From Limnomonas spitsbergensis (Eukaryota > Chlorophyta > Chlorophyceae > Chlamydomonadales): a DNA stretch of 64,000 nucleotides. Below, piece by piece: positions 22,601-31,678 of this stretch (its first letter is position 1; each line of letters opens with the position of its first letter). The notes under the pieces were generated by a model. The model was not told the origin of the DNA. It made no database searches and worked only from the letters and a program-made list of their open reading frames with translations. A program made the position numbers and the translations under genes. Location: NCBI GenBank assembly GCA_037349105.1, contig JAYJMM010000042.1:537501-601500 (forward strand). Direction: 5' to 3'.

Positions 22601-25600
22601 GATTGGGGAAGAGCTCATCTGGGGTTAAGATAAAGGCACTTGAGAGAGTGCTTAGGGCCATAACTGTTCATAAAAGGTTCATAAACCGTGTAGCTGGCCA
22701 CACCTGGGGCCTCCGGCCGCAAACCAAAGGGTAGCTGAAACTGTAGCTAAACTGCAGCAGATATACGTAAAAGTAAACACAGGCAAGACCCCTCCGCCTC
22801 CTACCACATCATCTCCTCGTCACCTCCTCATCAGCATCCAGAAATGAACATGTGCAAGACCCTCCAGAGGCAAGACCCCTCCGCCTCCTACCACATCATC
22901 TCCTCGTCACCTCCTCATCAGCATCCAGAAATGAACATGTGCAAGACCCTCCAGAGGCAAGACCCCTCCGCCTCCTACCACATCATCTCCTCGTCACCTC
23001 CTCATCAGCATCCAGAAATGAACATGTGCAAGACCCTCCAGAGGCAAGACACCTCCGCCTCCTACCACATCATCTCCTCGTCACCTCCTCATCAGCATCC
23101 AGAAATGAACATGTGCAAGACCCTCCAGAGGCAAGACACCTCCGCCTCCTACCACATCATCTCCTCGTCACCTCCTCATCAGCATCCAGAAATGAACATG
23201 TGCAAGACCCTCCAGAGGCAAGACCCCTCCGCCTCCTACCACATCATCTCCTCGTCACCTCCTCATCAGCATCCAGAAATGAACATGTGCAAGACCCTCC
23301 AGAGGCAAGACCCCTCCGCCTCCTACCACATCATCTCCTCGTAACCTCCTCATCAGCATCCAGAAATGAACATGTGCAAGACCCTCCAGAGGCAAGACCC
23401 CTCCGCCTCCTACAACATCATCTCCTCGTAACCTCCTCATCAGCATCCAGAAATGAACATGTGCAAGACCCTCCACAGGCAAGACCCCTCCGCCTCCTAC
23501 CACATCATCTCCTCGTAACCTCCTCATCATCCGGAAATAAACATCCTCCTCATTATTAGAGGCTCATCATCATCTCAAAAAGTAAACATAGGCAAGACCT
23601 TCTACAAGCAAGACCCCTCTGTCACCTACCTCATCATCTCCTCGTAAGCTTCTCACGTCCACTGCCAGCAGGGAGGCCCCACCAGGCCGGCTGGATCCCG
23701 AAGCCGCACCTTCCACCTGGCCTCCTGCACCCTTGCCCACCTGCAGATGAATGCAACAGGCCAGTTGCTATTAGAGCGCAGTCCGGACCACATGGCCAGG
23801 GCAAACATTGCTCGCCCAACCCCCCCAAAACAAACCCTTAGACCCGTATAAGACCCCCCAATATGCATCCCACAAATACTTCCCAAACCATAGGCTTTCA
23901 CCCCTGACTTGAGCCCTAGCACACAATCCCTTGAGCCCTTCAACCTCTAAAGCCAAGGCACTTAAACCTAAACCATTGCCCTAAACCTCCATAGTCCCAC
24001 CGTGGTTAGGTTGAGCTCTTTCACCAGCCGATCGATATCGTCGTGGACCGATGAGGAGGGCGATGCAGCCGCCGCCACTCGCGCACCGCCCACCGCTGCG
24101 GGTGCTGGCCGCTCTGAGGCTGCGGCTCCAGAACCAGCCTTGCTGGGGAAGGGGACAGGCCCCCCGTTCACGACGCCCTTGCCCTTTGTCTTCTTGTTTT
24201 TCTTCTTCTTTGCCTGAATGGGGAGGGCAGAGCGTCGGGTCGGTATTAAGGCGATTGTCAGTTGACAACTTTTTTTGCGTCATCCCAATCACCCTCGCCA
24301 TCATGCTCTGCAGGTATCACGAAATTGTGATGACCCAGCTTGGCCCAGTGCCCCAGATTGAACGTGAGAGGACCGGAACTCCCTGTCAATCCCCTGTCGC
24401 TTTGAATCACCCCTTGGAATGTACCTGATTTTGATACTGGAATCAAAAGGCGGCCTCGGCGTTTATTTTGATATACGCCAGGTCAACTTTGGGAGGCCGC
24501 AGGGCGGCTACTGAAAGGCGAATTAGGACCAAACCTTAATATAGAGGCCTGCAGCTGGTTGGCCCAAGCAGCTATGCAACCTGCGCCCAGCCCTGCCGTC
24601 CGTAGGCTGTGAGATAGCTAAATCGAAACACATTGAACAGCGGTATACCTCGCTGCCTAAAAGTGTTTTCTTCAGCATTGCTTTCATTTGTCTATAAGCA
24701 ATTGTCGAGGCGGAGGATCCCCTCAGACATTAAAACATGAGAAATACGTGGTAGGCATATCCCTGAGGAAGGAAGGTTACCAAAGCCAGAGGCGCCCCCA
24801 AAGCAGATCCCTCCCTGTCTCCCCTTGCCAATCTCTCTCTCTCTCTCTTTCCTTGTATGAAAGCCAATACAACCAACAAGGAGAGGACGAGGGGGGGTGG
24901 GCCTTCTCAGCCACTTTTTCAAAATTTGAATCCGCATTTCTTAAATTTCGGGTTTTCAAATTTAACGAGGCTGCGCTACCTGTGAGGCTGCCCGTTGCTG
25001 CTGTTGCGACGGCTGCTGCTGGCGGGTGGTACCGCCGGCCTCCTCCCCCCCGCCCTCGGCTTCATCCTTCTCTGCAGCTTCTTCGGCATCGCTCACGGCC
25101 TGCTCCTCCTGTGTCACCTCTTCATCATCCTGCCAAACCAAGGAGGGTGCGGCAATCAGATATACATCTGTATACGGTAGCTGAAATGTAGCTGAAAGTA
25201 GCCGAACTAGTCAGAAGCAAAGTGGGTCAATCTACAGGCAAGGGGTATCTGTAGGGGGAACGCATCATGTTTACACAGATGAGGTAGTCGCCATGCATGA
25301 TACTGAGGGGGAAGTCAGCGTATTTTCCCTGAGAACAAGTGGTCGCTGCTTTGGCAGGCATCGCGGCAGACCTCTAATGCCTGTCCAAGGGTAAGCTGGA
25401 TCTAAAGAAAAGGATTGGGAAGCACTGATGCAACAATGCCATTTCTGTATTTGAATATGAGGGCAGGCCAGGGGAATTAGACCTCAGGAAGGCAGACCCC
25501 AGAAAAAGGTAGATTTGTCTGATCTGCAGTTTTTGACGGTCACACTTTGTTTCAGATGAATAAATATGCATTGAATTCATATTATAGACCCATGCAGCCA

Positions 25601-27195
25601 TACGCCTGAAGGCAACAAAGAATGGTTGAAGGTGGGCATGCGTGATGCCTGGTGCAGTCCATGAGGGGAGTGTACCACTAGGCTTGTCTGTCATGCAGAC
25701 ATGGCTAGCTGGGGCGCAGGAGGGGGCATGCAGCCGGCCCATGCAGCCAGCCCATGCCGTGTGGGAAACATGGAAAGGTGGACATGCATGATGCGTGATG
25801 CCTGGTGCAGTCCATGAAGGGAGTATATCGCTAGGCATGCCTGTCACACAAGAATAGATGGCTGAGGCTTAGGTGGGGGCACACAGCCGGCCCATGCCAT
25901 GAGGGAAACATGGACAGGCGTGTTTTGAAAGTGGGCATGCATGATATATGACAACTGATTCAGTTCACAACAGGATTACCGGTATCTTGCAAGGCACGCC
26001 TAATGTTTGGTCCAGCTACAACAGCGGCACAAACTAGATTTTATCAAACAGGCGTGTTTGTCACGCGACACTGATCAGCGTTGAGGCCTAGAGTGGACAT
26101 GCAGCCAGCCTAGGCTGTGCGTCATCCGTTCATCCTTCTGGCAATTACATGAGGGGAATGCCGTGCTTAGTATGCATGTCACGCAGGAGCGATCAGCAAT
26201 ATGTCGTAAGAAGGGCATGCGGCGGGCATATGCTGTGCAAGATCCCGAACCCTTTGCCAGATACATGCGGGACCTGGCTTTCAGGGCATGCCTGTTGCGC
26301 ATGAATGATCGACACTGGGGCGTAAGAAGGGTATGCAGCGGGCCTAGGCTGTGCAAGGTCCTATTCCTGAACCTTCTGAAAAAATATGTGAGAATTTGCT
26401 TTCAGGGCATGCCTGTTGCGCATGAAAGATCAGCGATATGGAGTAAGAAGGGCATGTAGCGGGCCTAGGCTGTGCGAGATTTCTTTCCCGGACCCTTTGC
26501 CAGATACATGCAGGACTTGGCTTTCAGGGCATGCCTGTTGCACATGAATGATCAGCAATATGGTGTGGGAAGGGCATGCAGCGGGCCTAAGCTGTGCCCT
26601 TTCCCGGACCCTCTGGCAGAAAAAGAGGGAAGTAACGTTTGGGGCACACCTATGACACAGGAAGTAGCAGTACTGCGCCTTAAGGCGATATGAGCTGACA
26701 TGTGCTATGTAACTGCTATGCAAGCTCCTTTATATTATAGGCAATTAAATGAGAGCGTGGCTTTTCTAGGCCTGCCTGTCGCGCAGGAAAGATGAGCGCT
26801 GGGGCTCAGGGCGGGCATGCGGTTGGCCTTGACCGTGCAACATCCCTTACTCTAACCCAGGAAAACACGAGAAAAAATGGGAACACCTGCCCACTCCCGT
26901 ATGGCAAGTGCTAATCAATTCTGTGTATGGCAGATTCAACCATTTGCACATATTTGAATGATTGAAAGGATGCATGGGGAGGGGGAGGAGGGGAAGCACT
27001 CAATCTGCTTGCCTTCTCTTCATCTTCACTTAATAGATCAAATGGGTTGAAAGGCGCGGCGCTGCTCGAGCCTGGCGCGTCCTCCTCCTCCTCGTCATCA
27101 CTACAGTTTCCATCTCGTGTGGCAGCCGGTCGCCCTCCCGCCTCTTTAGCCTGCTGCAGCTGCTCTTGAAGGCGCTTCAGATGACGGCTTGACAT
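13624..27195 (-). CDS. TCF25: TCF25/NULP1 homologue (RQC1-type ribosome quality control factor)
   Basis: Fifteen minus-strand exons: 27195-27013, 25129-24980, 24213-24001, 23740-23630, 22539-22466, 21770-21640, 20982-20618, 19518-19306, 18774-18654, 18312-18194, 17944-17850, 17294-17213, 15729-15613, 15201-15065, 13717-13624. They sum to 2205 nt (734 aa) with every phase matching; human TCF25 is a little shorter. Landmarks: [12 protein letters not shown] start, acidic EDEEKDDEE, Lys tract [21 protein letters not shown] plus [27 protein letters not shown], then the Tcf25 domain helices ([77 protein letters not shown]) and the tail [13 protein letters not shown]. In yeast and animals this family works with Listerin and NEMF on stalled 60S subunits. 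Exon 7 carries an extra domain of about 80 residues. Exons 1, 9 and 13 appear to use GC donors. Confidence 0.93.
13740..14130. repeat. G-rich ~60-bp array in the last TCF25 intron
   Basis: About five copies of a unit with GGGGACAGGCAGGAGGGGCG, GGTGACAGGGGGAAGTGATG and AACTTGGGGAGG followed by poly-G runs up to 18. The minus strand is C-rich and open in all frames, giving false proline/serine-rich ORFs of 146-213 codons; one frame runs into the true final exon at 13717, which could mislead a gene predictor into a retained intron. Confidence 0.9.
14425..15064. repeat. Donor-side copies of TCF25 exon 14
   Basis: Four or five direct copies of about 120 bp spanning the end of exon 14 and its donor. 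Copies share CCACCTGACGCAGGCTCAG, a CCGCACCCAGACT block and GTGGCCTCACAGGCTTATGT; the true one is at 15040-15130 (minus-strand GCTTGCGTCAG|GTGGGGAG). Successively more distant copies drift further. A short 9-bp array of GAGGGGCAT lies at 14500-14550. Confidence 0.82.
15735..16015. repeat. Acceptor-side copies of TCF25 exon 13
   Basis: Three to four direct copies of an 83-89 bp unit: AGCTCGACATAGATGCTGAC, CTGGCAGGTATGAGGGGAG, GTGATGGAGGGAGG and GGCAATGGCATACAAGTCAA. On the minus strand each contains the acceptor CCAGGTCAGCATCTATGTCG, that is the true exon 13 start (VSIYIE) copied with its splice site. In the copies the peptide reads [16 protein letters not shown]. Confidence 0.88.
16188..16585. 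repeat. 26-bp minisatellite
   Basis: About 15 copies of ATATGGGGCTAGTGTGGCAG plus TGTGAC/TGTGGC, almost perfectly conserved, inside the intron between TCF25 exons 12 and 13. Degenerate ATATGGGGC units continue to about 16780. No link to an exon edge was seen. Confidence 0.93.
16910..17212. repeat. ~63-bp repeat of TCTTCTGGACGTGTCATCAC
   Basis: Five diverged copies of a unit combining CTTCTGGACGTGTCATCACA with CTTTCACAC, running up to the donor of TCF25 exon 12. The member adjacent to the exon (GTCACTCCCCTGGAAGTGTG) looks like the origin, in which case the array grew from intron sequence just inside the donor. Confidence 0.7.
17300..17490. repeat. Acceptor-side copies of TCF25 exon 12
   Basis: Two diverged copies, near 17365-17440 and 17450-17490, of the exon 12 start and preceding intron. 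The first keeps AATGAGACTCCCTGTCAAGA, the plus-strand image of the acceptor TTGACAG|GGAGTCTCA. Between copies lie GGTGGGTAGGGGGGG-type G-runs. Confidence 0.8.
18340..18640. repeat. ~30-bp repeat of AGCAACAGGGAGCAACAGG
   Basis: About nine variable copies of AGCAACAGGGAGCAACAGGA plus AACAAACATA in the intron between TCF25 exons 9 and 10. The member next to exon 10, CTGCAACAAGGTGCAACAGG, includes the acceptor (minus-strand CCTTGTTGCAG), so the array may have spread from this acceptor. Confidence 0.75.
18958..19095 (+). mobile_element. SINE-A copy
   Basis: GTCAGCTACACTCCGGCTGC start, GCCAGCCTTGCTGCTTTGGC, AGGCCGGTCCAGGTTTTGTC and a TTGTAGG end. Same subfamily as 10050-10205 and 40745-40905. It lies in the intron between TCF25 exons 8 and 9. 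Confidence 0.65.
19190..19305. repeat. Donor-side copy of TCF25 exon 8
   Basis: One clear direct copy plus a fainter one. CAGCGCCCACCTGTATGTGC at about 19242-19262 mirrors the true junction AATGCCCACCTGAATGTGCC at 19300-19320, including the splice donor (minus CAG|GTGGGC). Confidence 0.75.
20160..20617. repeat. Donor-side copies of TCF25 exon 7
   Basis: Three direct copies, near 20465-20535, 20340-20390 and 20165-20215, of the 3' end of exon 7 with its donor. The nearest encodes [16 protein letters not shown] then a stop, against the true [17 protein letters not shown]. The CACCTGCTGCAGAACCGCGG block is kept in each. Separate ATTCACACTTTATCCTGACT repeats lie between them. Confidence 0.85.
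20720..20982 (-). other. Extra domain inserted in TCF25 exon 7
   Basis: Within TCF25 exon 7 about 80 residues separate the SM(E)L strand end of exon 6 from the [20 protein letters not shown] helix, which are nearly adjacent in plant and animal TCF25 as I recall them. The insert reads [39 protein letters not shown], a Gly/Ser linker, [13 protein letters not shown] and a Gln run. The V-x-Y ... A-x-V-x-x-V-D ... Q-Y-x-V-R ... E-x-x-R-L-x-P layout resembles small SH3-like barrels seen repeatedly in green-algal proteins. It is read through in frame, so it is part of the protein. Confidence 0.65.
21050..21200 (-). mobile_element. SINE-A copy, minus orientation
   Basis: Reads, in reverse, from GTAGCTGACATGTAGCTCAG back to AGGCCATCCTGCGGCCGCTA, with CCCGATCGGGGGCAAACATG (B-box-like GTTTGCCCCCGATCGGG on the minus strand). 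It sits between TCF25 exons 6 and 7, 70 bp upstream of the exon 7 acceptor. Confidence 0.65.
21360..21639. repeat. Donor-side copies of TCF25 exon 6
   Basis: Two direct copies of about 120 bp beyond the true exon end. Each repeats CAGTCTAGTCACTCACTGGC, GGAGGGTACAAGCTCCATGG, ACAAACCCCCATC and GAGGTGGCCAGTGATCTTTG, covering the last 45 or so exon bases and the donor (minus GCCA|GTGAGTGACTAG). Confidence 0.88.
21915..22016 (+). mobile_element. SINE-B copy
   Basis: ACCATGGCCCAGGCTGTGCA, GTAGTTGGGATTGAGCTTAG, TCATTCCCTACCAGCCCCAC and GCGGCCGAGCGTTCAGCA, ending GGTATGCACCGTT. The head is missing. It lies in the intron between TCF25 exons 5 and 6. Confidence 0.65.
22180..22465. repeat. Donor-side copies of TCF25 exon 5
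   Basis: Three direct copies with a period of about 80-90 bp. Each repeats CCTGCGATGTGTAGCTTCTG and CCACTTGCTCC, the plus-strand image of the exon 5 end (ADAAHR) with donor CGCAG|GTAAGTG, plus a CCCCAAGCACACAAGCA intron part. Confidence 0.85.
22690..22755 (-). mobile_element. SINE-A fragment, minus orientation
   Basis: Short fragment with GGGGCCTCCGGCCGCAAACC and GTAGCTGAAACTGTAGCTAA, the 5' part of SINE-A in reverse. It immediately precedes the 87-bp array. Confidence 0.55.
22790..23629. repeat. 87-bp array seeded by the TCF25 exon 4 donor
   Basis: About eight nearly identical 87-bp units (TCAGCATCCAGAAATGAACA, TGTGCAAGACCCTCCAGAGG, CAAGACCCCTCCGCCTCCTA, CCACATCATCTCCTCGTCAC) plus two shorter diverged ones next to the exon. 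Minus-strand units read TTACGAGGAGATGATGTGGT, whereas the true exon end reads TTACGAGGAGATGATGAG|GT. The array is thus descended from the last 18 bases of exon 4 and its donor. Since 87 is divisible by three, plus-strand frames of 166-235 codons appear; they are not genes. Confidence 0.88.
24480..24625 (-). mobile_element. SINE-A copy, minus orientation
   Basis: Reverse copy with GGGAGGCCGCAGGGCGGCTA, TTAGGACCAAACCTTAATAT and TTGGCCCAAGCAGC, ending GAGATAGCTAAAT. It lies between TCF25 exons 2 and 3. Confidence 0.6.
25620..26860. repeat. ~120-bp array in TCF25 intron 1
   Basis: Seven to nine copies of a unit of about 120-125 bp containing TTTCAGGGCATGCCTGTTGC, GCATGAATGATCAGC, GTAAGAAGGGCATGCAGCGG, GCCTAGGCTGTGC and CCGGACCCTTTGCCAGATAC. 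Copies drift to 70-80% similarity at the left end. No exon origin was seen. The array fills most of the 1.9-kb first intron. Confidence 0.85.
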
Positions 27196-27394
27196 GACTT
27201 GGTCTTATTTACAAGTATAGCAGGCGCCCTCTACGTACCGGCCCCGCCTTGATGTCATTGATGCTGGAAGCAAAGCGAGGGTTTGGGCGTGTACGGTGGG
27301 TTTTTGCATGGGACCCTCGCCATCGCCATCTGTGCCCCAGCTGCGTAGCTAGCGCGCCCGGTGTCACCTGAATTTCTCATTGAGGGTGTTCATT
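27196..27394. promoter_or_regulatory. Shared promoter region of a divergent gene pair
   Basis: Only 199 bp separate the TCF25 start codon (minus) from the start codon of the 116-aa membrane protein gene (plus), so both promoters and both 5' untranslated regions must fit here or overlap. No TATA box is evident on either strand. GC-rich segments (GTACCGGCCCCGCCTTGATG, GTGTACGGTGGGTTTTTGC) could hold regulatory sites. An upstream non-coding exon for either gene cannot be excluded. Confidence 0.55.
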
Positions 27395-30300
27395 ATGAAA
27401 ACTCTTGCTGACTACATCCCTTGGAGGAACAAGGAACCTCCCGTGGATGTCAACACTTGGCGTCCCCCGACGCTGCCCATCCTCTACGACAAGCCTCAGA
27501 CAGACCTAGTTAGCCACCTCGATACGCACCCTATCATCAATCGAGTGTTGCGGAACCCGAAGCTCCCAGGTGTGCATAAGATGAACACCCCATACGAGGG
27601 ATTTTGCGGAGACCTTGGGTGATGGGGAATGCATCGAGTTCAGCCTGATTGCATCGCTTGAGCCATTGATCGAGAGATACACGTATTTTGCAGACAGACC
27701 CGCTTTGCTCGCGCATCAAAATATACATGAGCATGGCGATTGCCAAGCTATCTTCAGGCTATGTATACTCTGAGGGCAAATGAATTCTCACGGGACGAGA
27801 ATGCGGCCCGGCCCATGGGTGCCGATGTCCCATTTGTTGAAGGGGTGTGCGAGATAGGGACAGTTGATGCTTGCTAATTTTCAGGAAATGTATATTATGC
27901 AGTGACGGAGATGCATTGAGTCACTGGCGAAGCCTCGTTGGTGCCTGATGTTGGCCTCTCTTGTTGTTCCATACAAACAACTTGACGTTCTGATGTCAGA
28001 AGTCTATAAAGAACGACGCCGAGTATGAATCCTTAGGGGGCTCCTTTGCCTCTCCAACTCTCTAAAGACTTGACATTCGAACGTTGTTGTCTAAATGGGA
28101 CATGAACACTGATTGTGACACATTCCAACTCCACTCAGACACAGCCAGGGTCGTGCATTTGTCTGAGCAGAAGCAGCGCAAGGAGGAAGTGATGTCAGAA
28201 TTAGTCTTCGCTGATATCAGTGCTGACGTGCATGGAGTGACAGCCCAAAGGACCTGGATCCAGTGTTTAATTAATGCATGCTGGATCATGCTTATACCGT
28301 AGAGCCGCCAGGCAGTGACCACCCACTCTGGCCGGAAAGCTCGATTGGGCCCCAAACGGCTGGAGGTCCAAGCAGCCTATCTTGCTGCATCATGCCAGTG
28401 GTCATGCGCACTTCACCCATGCGCAATTCACTCGGCTTGCCCTCCATGCTGCATATTTCTGATATGGCCGTATCATTGCTCCGTTTCTCAGCTCCTCGGG
28501 CATTCCCCATCTGGGGCAACCCAAAGTGGCAGTTCTTCGCTGGCATGTGGAGCGGCGCCATGGTGACTTTCATCTTCACTTGCAAGCCTCTAGGGCGCAA
28601 GGAGGTGGAGGACCTGGTCAAGTATGACCCAGGTGAGCAGCAGTTTTTGTCCATTTAAGGGTGTGTATGCTAAAACTCTGCTACAACTGGCTGAAGGCTG
28701 GGGGGGGGTCTGGTTCAAGAAGCCGTACGGCTTGGGCTGCTCGAAGGGTTACCCCCCGTGCTTTGTACCCTTACCATCTGGGGCACAAATTTTGTGGCCA
28801 CAGGCCTCGGGCCCGTCAAGGTCCCGAGCAGCCCCCATCAGCCCAGGTATGGCCGCTTAGCAGACCCCCAAGGGAGGTATCGTGCGCACTAAAATAAACG
28901 CTGGGTCTTGAATGGGAGGCCCTCGTCAAGACCCAGGTGAGAGGCAAGACAATGTTCATACTGTAGGGGGCTTAATCGTCAGCTACGTCTTGTCCGCAGG
29001 GTCATGGTGCAGCAAGCCTTACTTCTGTGGCCTCCAGCCGTAGGCCAGTCAAGCTTCAGTTCTCATTAGCTCAGTTCTCATCAGCCCAGCGGTCCCCTAA
29101 TCTAGGGATGGGAGAAACTAGGCAGCTGGATCTAGGGATGGGAAGCCTAAGCAGCTGGATTTAAGGGATGGTAAAGCCCAGACAGGGTCTAGGGATGGGA
29201 AGCCTAAGCAGCTGGATTTAAGGGATGGTAAAGCCCAGACAGGGTCTAGGGATGGGAAGCCTAAGCAGCAGGATTTAAGGGATGGTAAAGCCCAGACAGG
29301 GTCTAGGGATGGGAAGCCTAAGCAGCTGGATTTAAGGGATGGTAAAGCCCAGGCAGGGTCTAGGGATGGGAAGCCTAAGCAGCAGGATTTAAGGGATGGT
29401 AAAGCCCAGACAGGGTCTAGGGATGGGAAGCCTAAGCAGCAGGATTTAAGGGATGGTAAAGCCCAGACAGGGTCTAGGGATGGGAAGCCTAAGCAGCTGG
29501 ATTTAAGGGATGGTAAAGCCCAGACAGGGTCTAGGGATGGAAAGCCTAAGCAGCTGGATTTAAGGGATGGTAAAGCCCAGACAGGGTCTAGGGATGGGAA
29601 GCCTAAGCAGCTGGATTTAAGGGATGGTAAAGCCCAGACAGGGTCTAGGGATGGGAAGCCTAAGCAGCTGGATTTAAGGGATGGTAAAGCCCAGACAGGG
29701 TCTAGGGACGGGAAGCCTAAGCAGCTGGATTTAAGGGATGGTACAGCCCAGACAGGGTCTAGGGATGGGAAGCCTAAGCAGCTGGATTTAAGGGATGGTA
29801 AAGCCCAGACAGGGTCTAGGGATGGGAAGCCTAAGCAGCTGGATTTAAGGGATGGTAAAGCCCAGACAGGGTCTAGGGATGGAAAGCCTAAGCAGCTGGA
29901 TTTAAGGGATGGTAAAGCCCAGACAGGGTCTAGGGATGGAAAGCCCAGGCAGGGTCTAGGGATGGGAAGCCTAGACAGAGTCTAGGGATGGTAAAGCCCA
30001 GACAGGGTCTAGGGATGGGAAGCCTAAGCAGCTGGATTTAAGGGATGGTAAAGCCCAGACAGGGTCTAGGGATGGAAAGCCTAAGCAGCTGGATTTAAGG
30101 GATGGTAAAGCCCAGGCAGGGTCTAGGGATGGGAAGCCTAAGCAGCTGGATTTAAGGGATGGTAAAGCCCAGACAGGCTCTAGGGATGGGAAGCCTAAGC
30201 AGCTGGATTTAAGGGATGGTAAAGCCCAGGCAGGGTCTAGGGATGGGAAGCCTAAGCAGCTGGATTTAAGGGATGGTAAAGCCCAGACAGGGTCTAGGGA

Positions 30301-31678
30301 TGGGAAGCCTAAGCAGCTGGATTTAAGGGATGGTAAAGCCCAGGCAGGGTCTAGGGATGGGAAGCCTAGACAGAGTCTAGGGATGGTAAAGCCCAGACAG
30401 GGTCTAGGGATGGGAAGCCTAAGCAGCTGGATTTAAGGGATGGGAAGCCTAGACAGGGTCTAGGGATGGAAAGCCCAGGCAGGGTCTAGGGATGGGAAGC
30501 CTAAGCAGCTGGATTTAAGGGATGGTAAAGCCCAGACAGGGTCTAGGGATGGAAAGCCTAAGCAGCTGGATTTAAGGGATGGTAAAGCCCAGACAGGGTC
30601 TAGGGATGGAAAGCCTAAGCAGCTGGATTTAAGGGATGGTAAAGCCCAGACAGGGTCTAGGGATGGGAAGCCTAGACAGGGTCTAGGGATGGTAAAGCCC
30701 AGACAGGGTCTAGGGATGGGAGAACCCAGGCAGGGGGGTCTAGGGATGGTAAAGCCCAGACAGGGTCTAGGGATGGGAGAACCCAGGCAGGGGGGTGTAG
30801 GGATGGCAAGCCCAGACAGGGTCTAGGGATGGGAGAACCCAGGCAGGGGGGTGTAGGGTTGGAAAGCCCAGACAGGGTCTAGGGATGGAAAGCCCAGGCA
30901 GGGTCTAGGGATGGGAGAACCCAGGCAGGGGGGTCTAGGGATGGAAAGCCTAGACAGGGGTCTAAAGATGGGAGAACCCAGGCAGAGGGGTCTAGGGATG
31001 GGAGAACCCAGGCAGGGGGGCTGACATCTGAGACTGGAGAAAGTAAGCAACGGCGTGTGCAATTGAAAAATGCACTGTTGGTTGTACCGTGGGTAGGGCA
31101 TCATTCATTCAAAAGGTATTGGGACTTCCCTGATTCACACTGGTAGGCTTTTGAGAGACGATGACGCCGTGTCAGCCCCCTCGTGTATTTTCTGGAGGTG
31201 ACCGCCATGCGGTTCAGTCACCATGGACAGGCAACGTCGGGTACGGACTTTAGGGCAAGATTTTGCATGGTCAGGGAACTCATCCTGGTCGTGCAGAATC
31301 TTGGGCGTTTCCCCAAAAAGCTTTCCTTTGGCTTTACCATCCCCCTGCCCCCCCTCCTTCCCCGAAGGGGGGCATCTACAAAATTTGCATAAGCCCATGC
31401 GTCCTTCTTGCTTAACGCCCCCTCGTATCTAGAAACCGAGACTCTGGCAAGGCTAGTTTAGGGTTAAAACCCTAAACACTTGACCCTGTAGCGCCCCCTC
31501 GTATCTAGAAACCGAGACTCTGGCAAGGCTAGTTTAGGGTTAAAACCCTAAACACTAAAACCTTTAGCGCCCCCTCGTAGCTAGAAGCCTAGACTCTGGC
31601 AATTTACCCGGAAGCTGATGTCCGCCTTGCTCTCTCCCCGCAGCTTATTTCCCGGAGTTTGCGAAGACAAAGCTATGA
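27395..31678 (+). CDS. 116-aa single-TM protein, unrecognised family
   Basis: Three plus-strand exons: 27395-27569, 28492-28632 and 31644-31678, totalling 351 nt with matching phases; donors CCCAG|GTGTGC and CCCAG|GTGAGC, acceptors GTTTCTCAG and CTCTCCCCGCAG. The protein has a soluble N-terminus (MKTLADYIPWRNKEPPVDVN, WRPPTLPILYDKP), then FPIWGNPKWQFFAGMWSGAM leading into a hydrophobic VTFIFTC segment at about residues 77-92, then KPLGRKEVEDLVKYDPAYF and a PEFAKTKL end. Size, one TM and a positively charged flank recall small accessory subunits of mitochondrial inner-membrane complexes, but I cannot name one. The second intron contains a 57-bp array of almost 2 kb. A diverged copy of the exon 2 donor (GTCAAGACCCAGGTGAGAGG) lies at 28925-28945. 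Confidence 0.7.
28690..28905 (+). mobile_element. SINE-A-related element
   Basis: Longer variant with CTTGGGCTGCTCGAAGGGTT, GGCCCGTCAAGGTCCCGAGC, CCCCATCAGCCCAGGTATGG and a terminal CACTAAAATAAACGCTG that matches the ends at 38092-38225 and 57690-57845. Shorter SINE-A text follows at 28985-29090 (CAGCTACGTCTTGTCCGCAG, TCTCATTAGCTCAG). Confidence 0.55.
29090..31020. repeat. 57-bp minisatellite, about 33 copies
   Basis: Unit GGATGGGAAGCCTAAGCAGC, TGGATTTAAGGGATGGTAAA, GCCCAGACAGGGTCTAG. The unit is itself made of two or three related GGATGG-AAGCCnA-CAG submotifs, and at 29940-30000, 30360-30480 and after 30660 the array collapses to these shorter forms (GGGATGGGAGAACCCAGGCA plus GGGGGGTCTA). 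Variants A/G in CCCAGACAGG/CCCAGGCAGG recur in blocks, as expected from unequal exchange. It occupies the second intron of the 116-aa protein gene. Confidence 0.95.
31405..31605. repeat. ~70-bp triplicate with telomere-like core
   Basis: Three direct copies of AGCGCCCCCTCGTATCTAGA, AACCGAGACTCTGGCAAGGC and TAGTTTAGGGTTAAAACCCT. The centre TTTAGGGTTAAAACCCTAAA is an inverted pair of plant-type telomere repeats. The third copy is truncated and runs into the acceptor region of the last exon of the 116-aa protein gene. Confidence 0.85.

Noticed and set aside
22844..23559. Plus-strand 166- and 235-codon repetitive proteins
   Set aside because: The unit derives from the TCF25 exon 4 donor and is intronic on the opposite strand.
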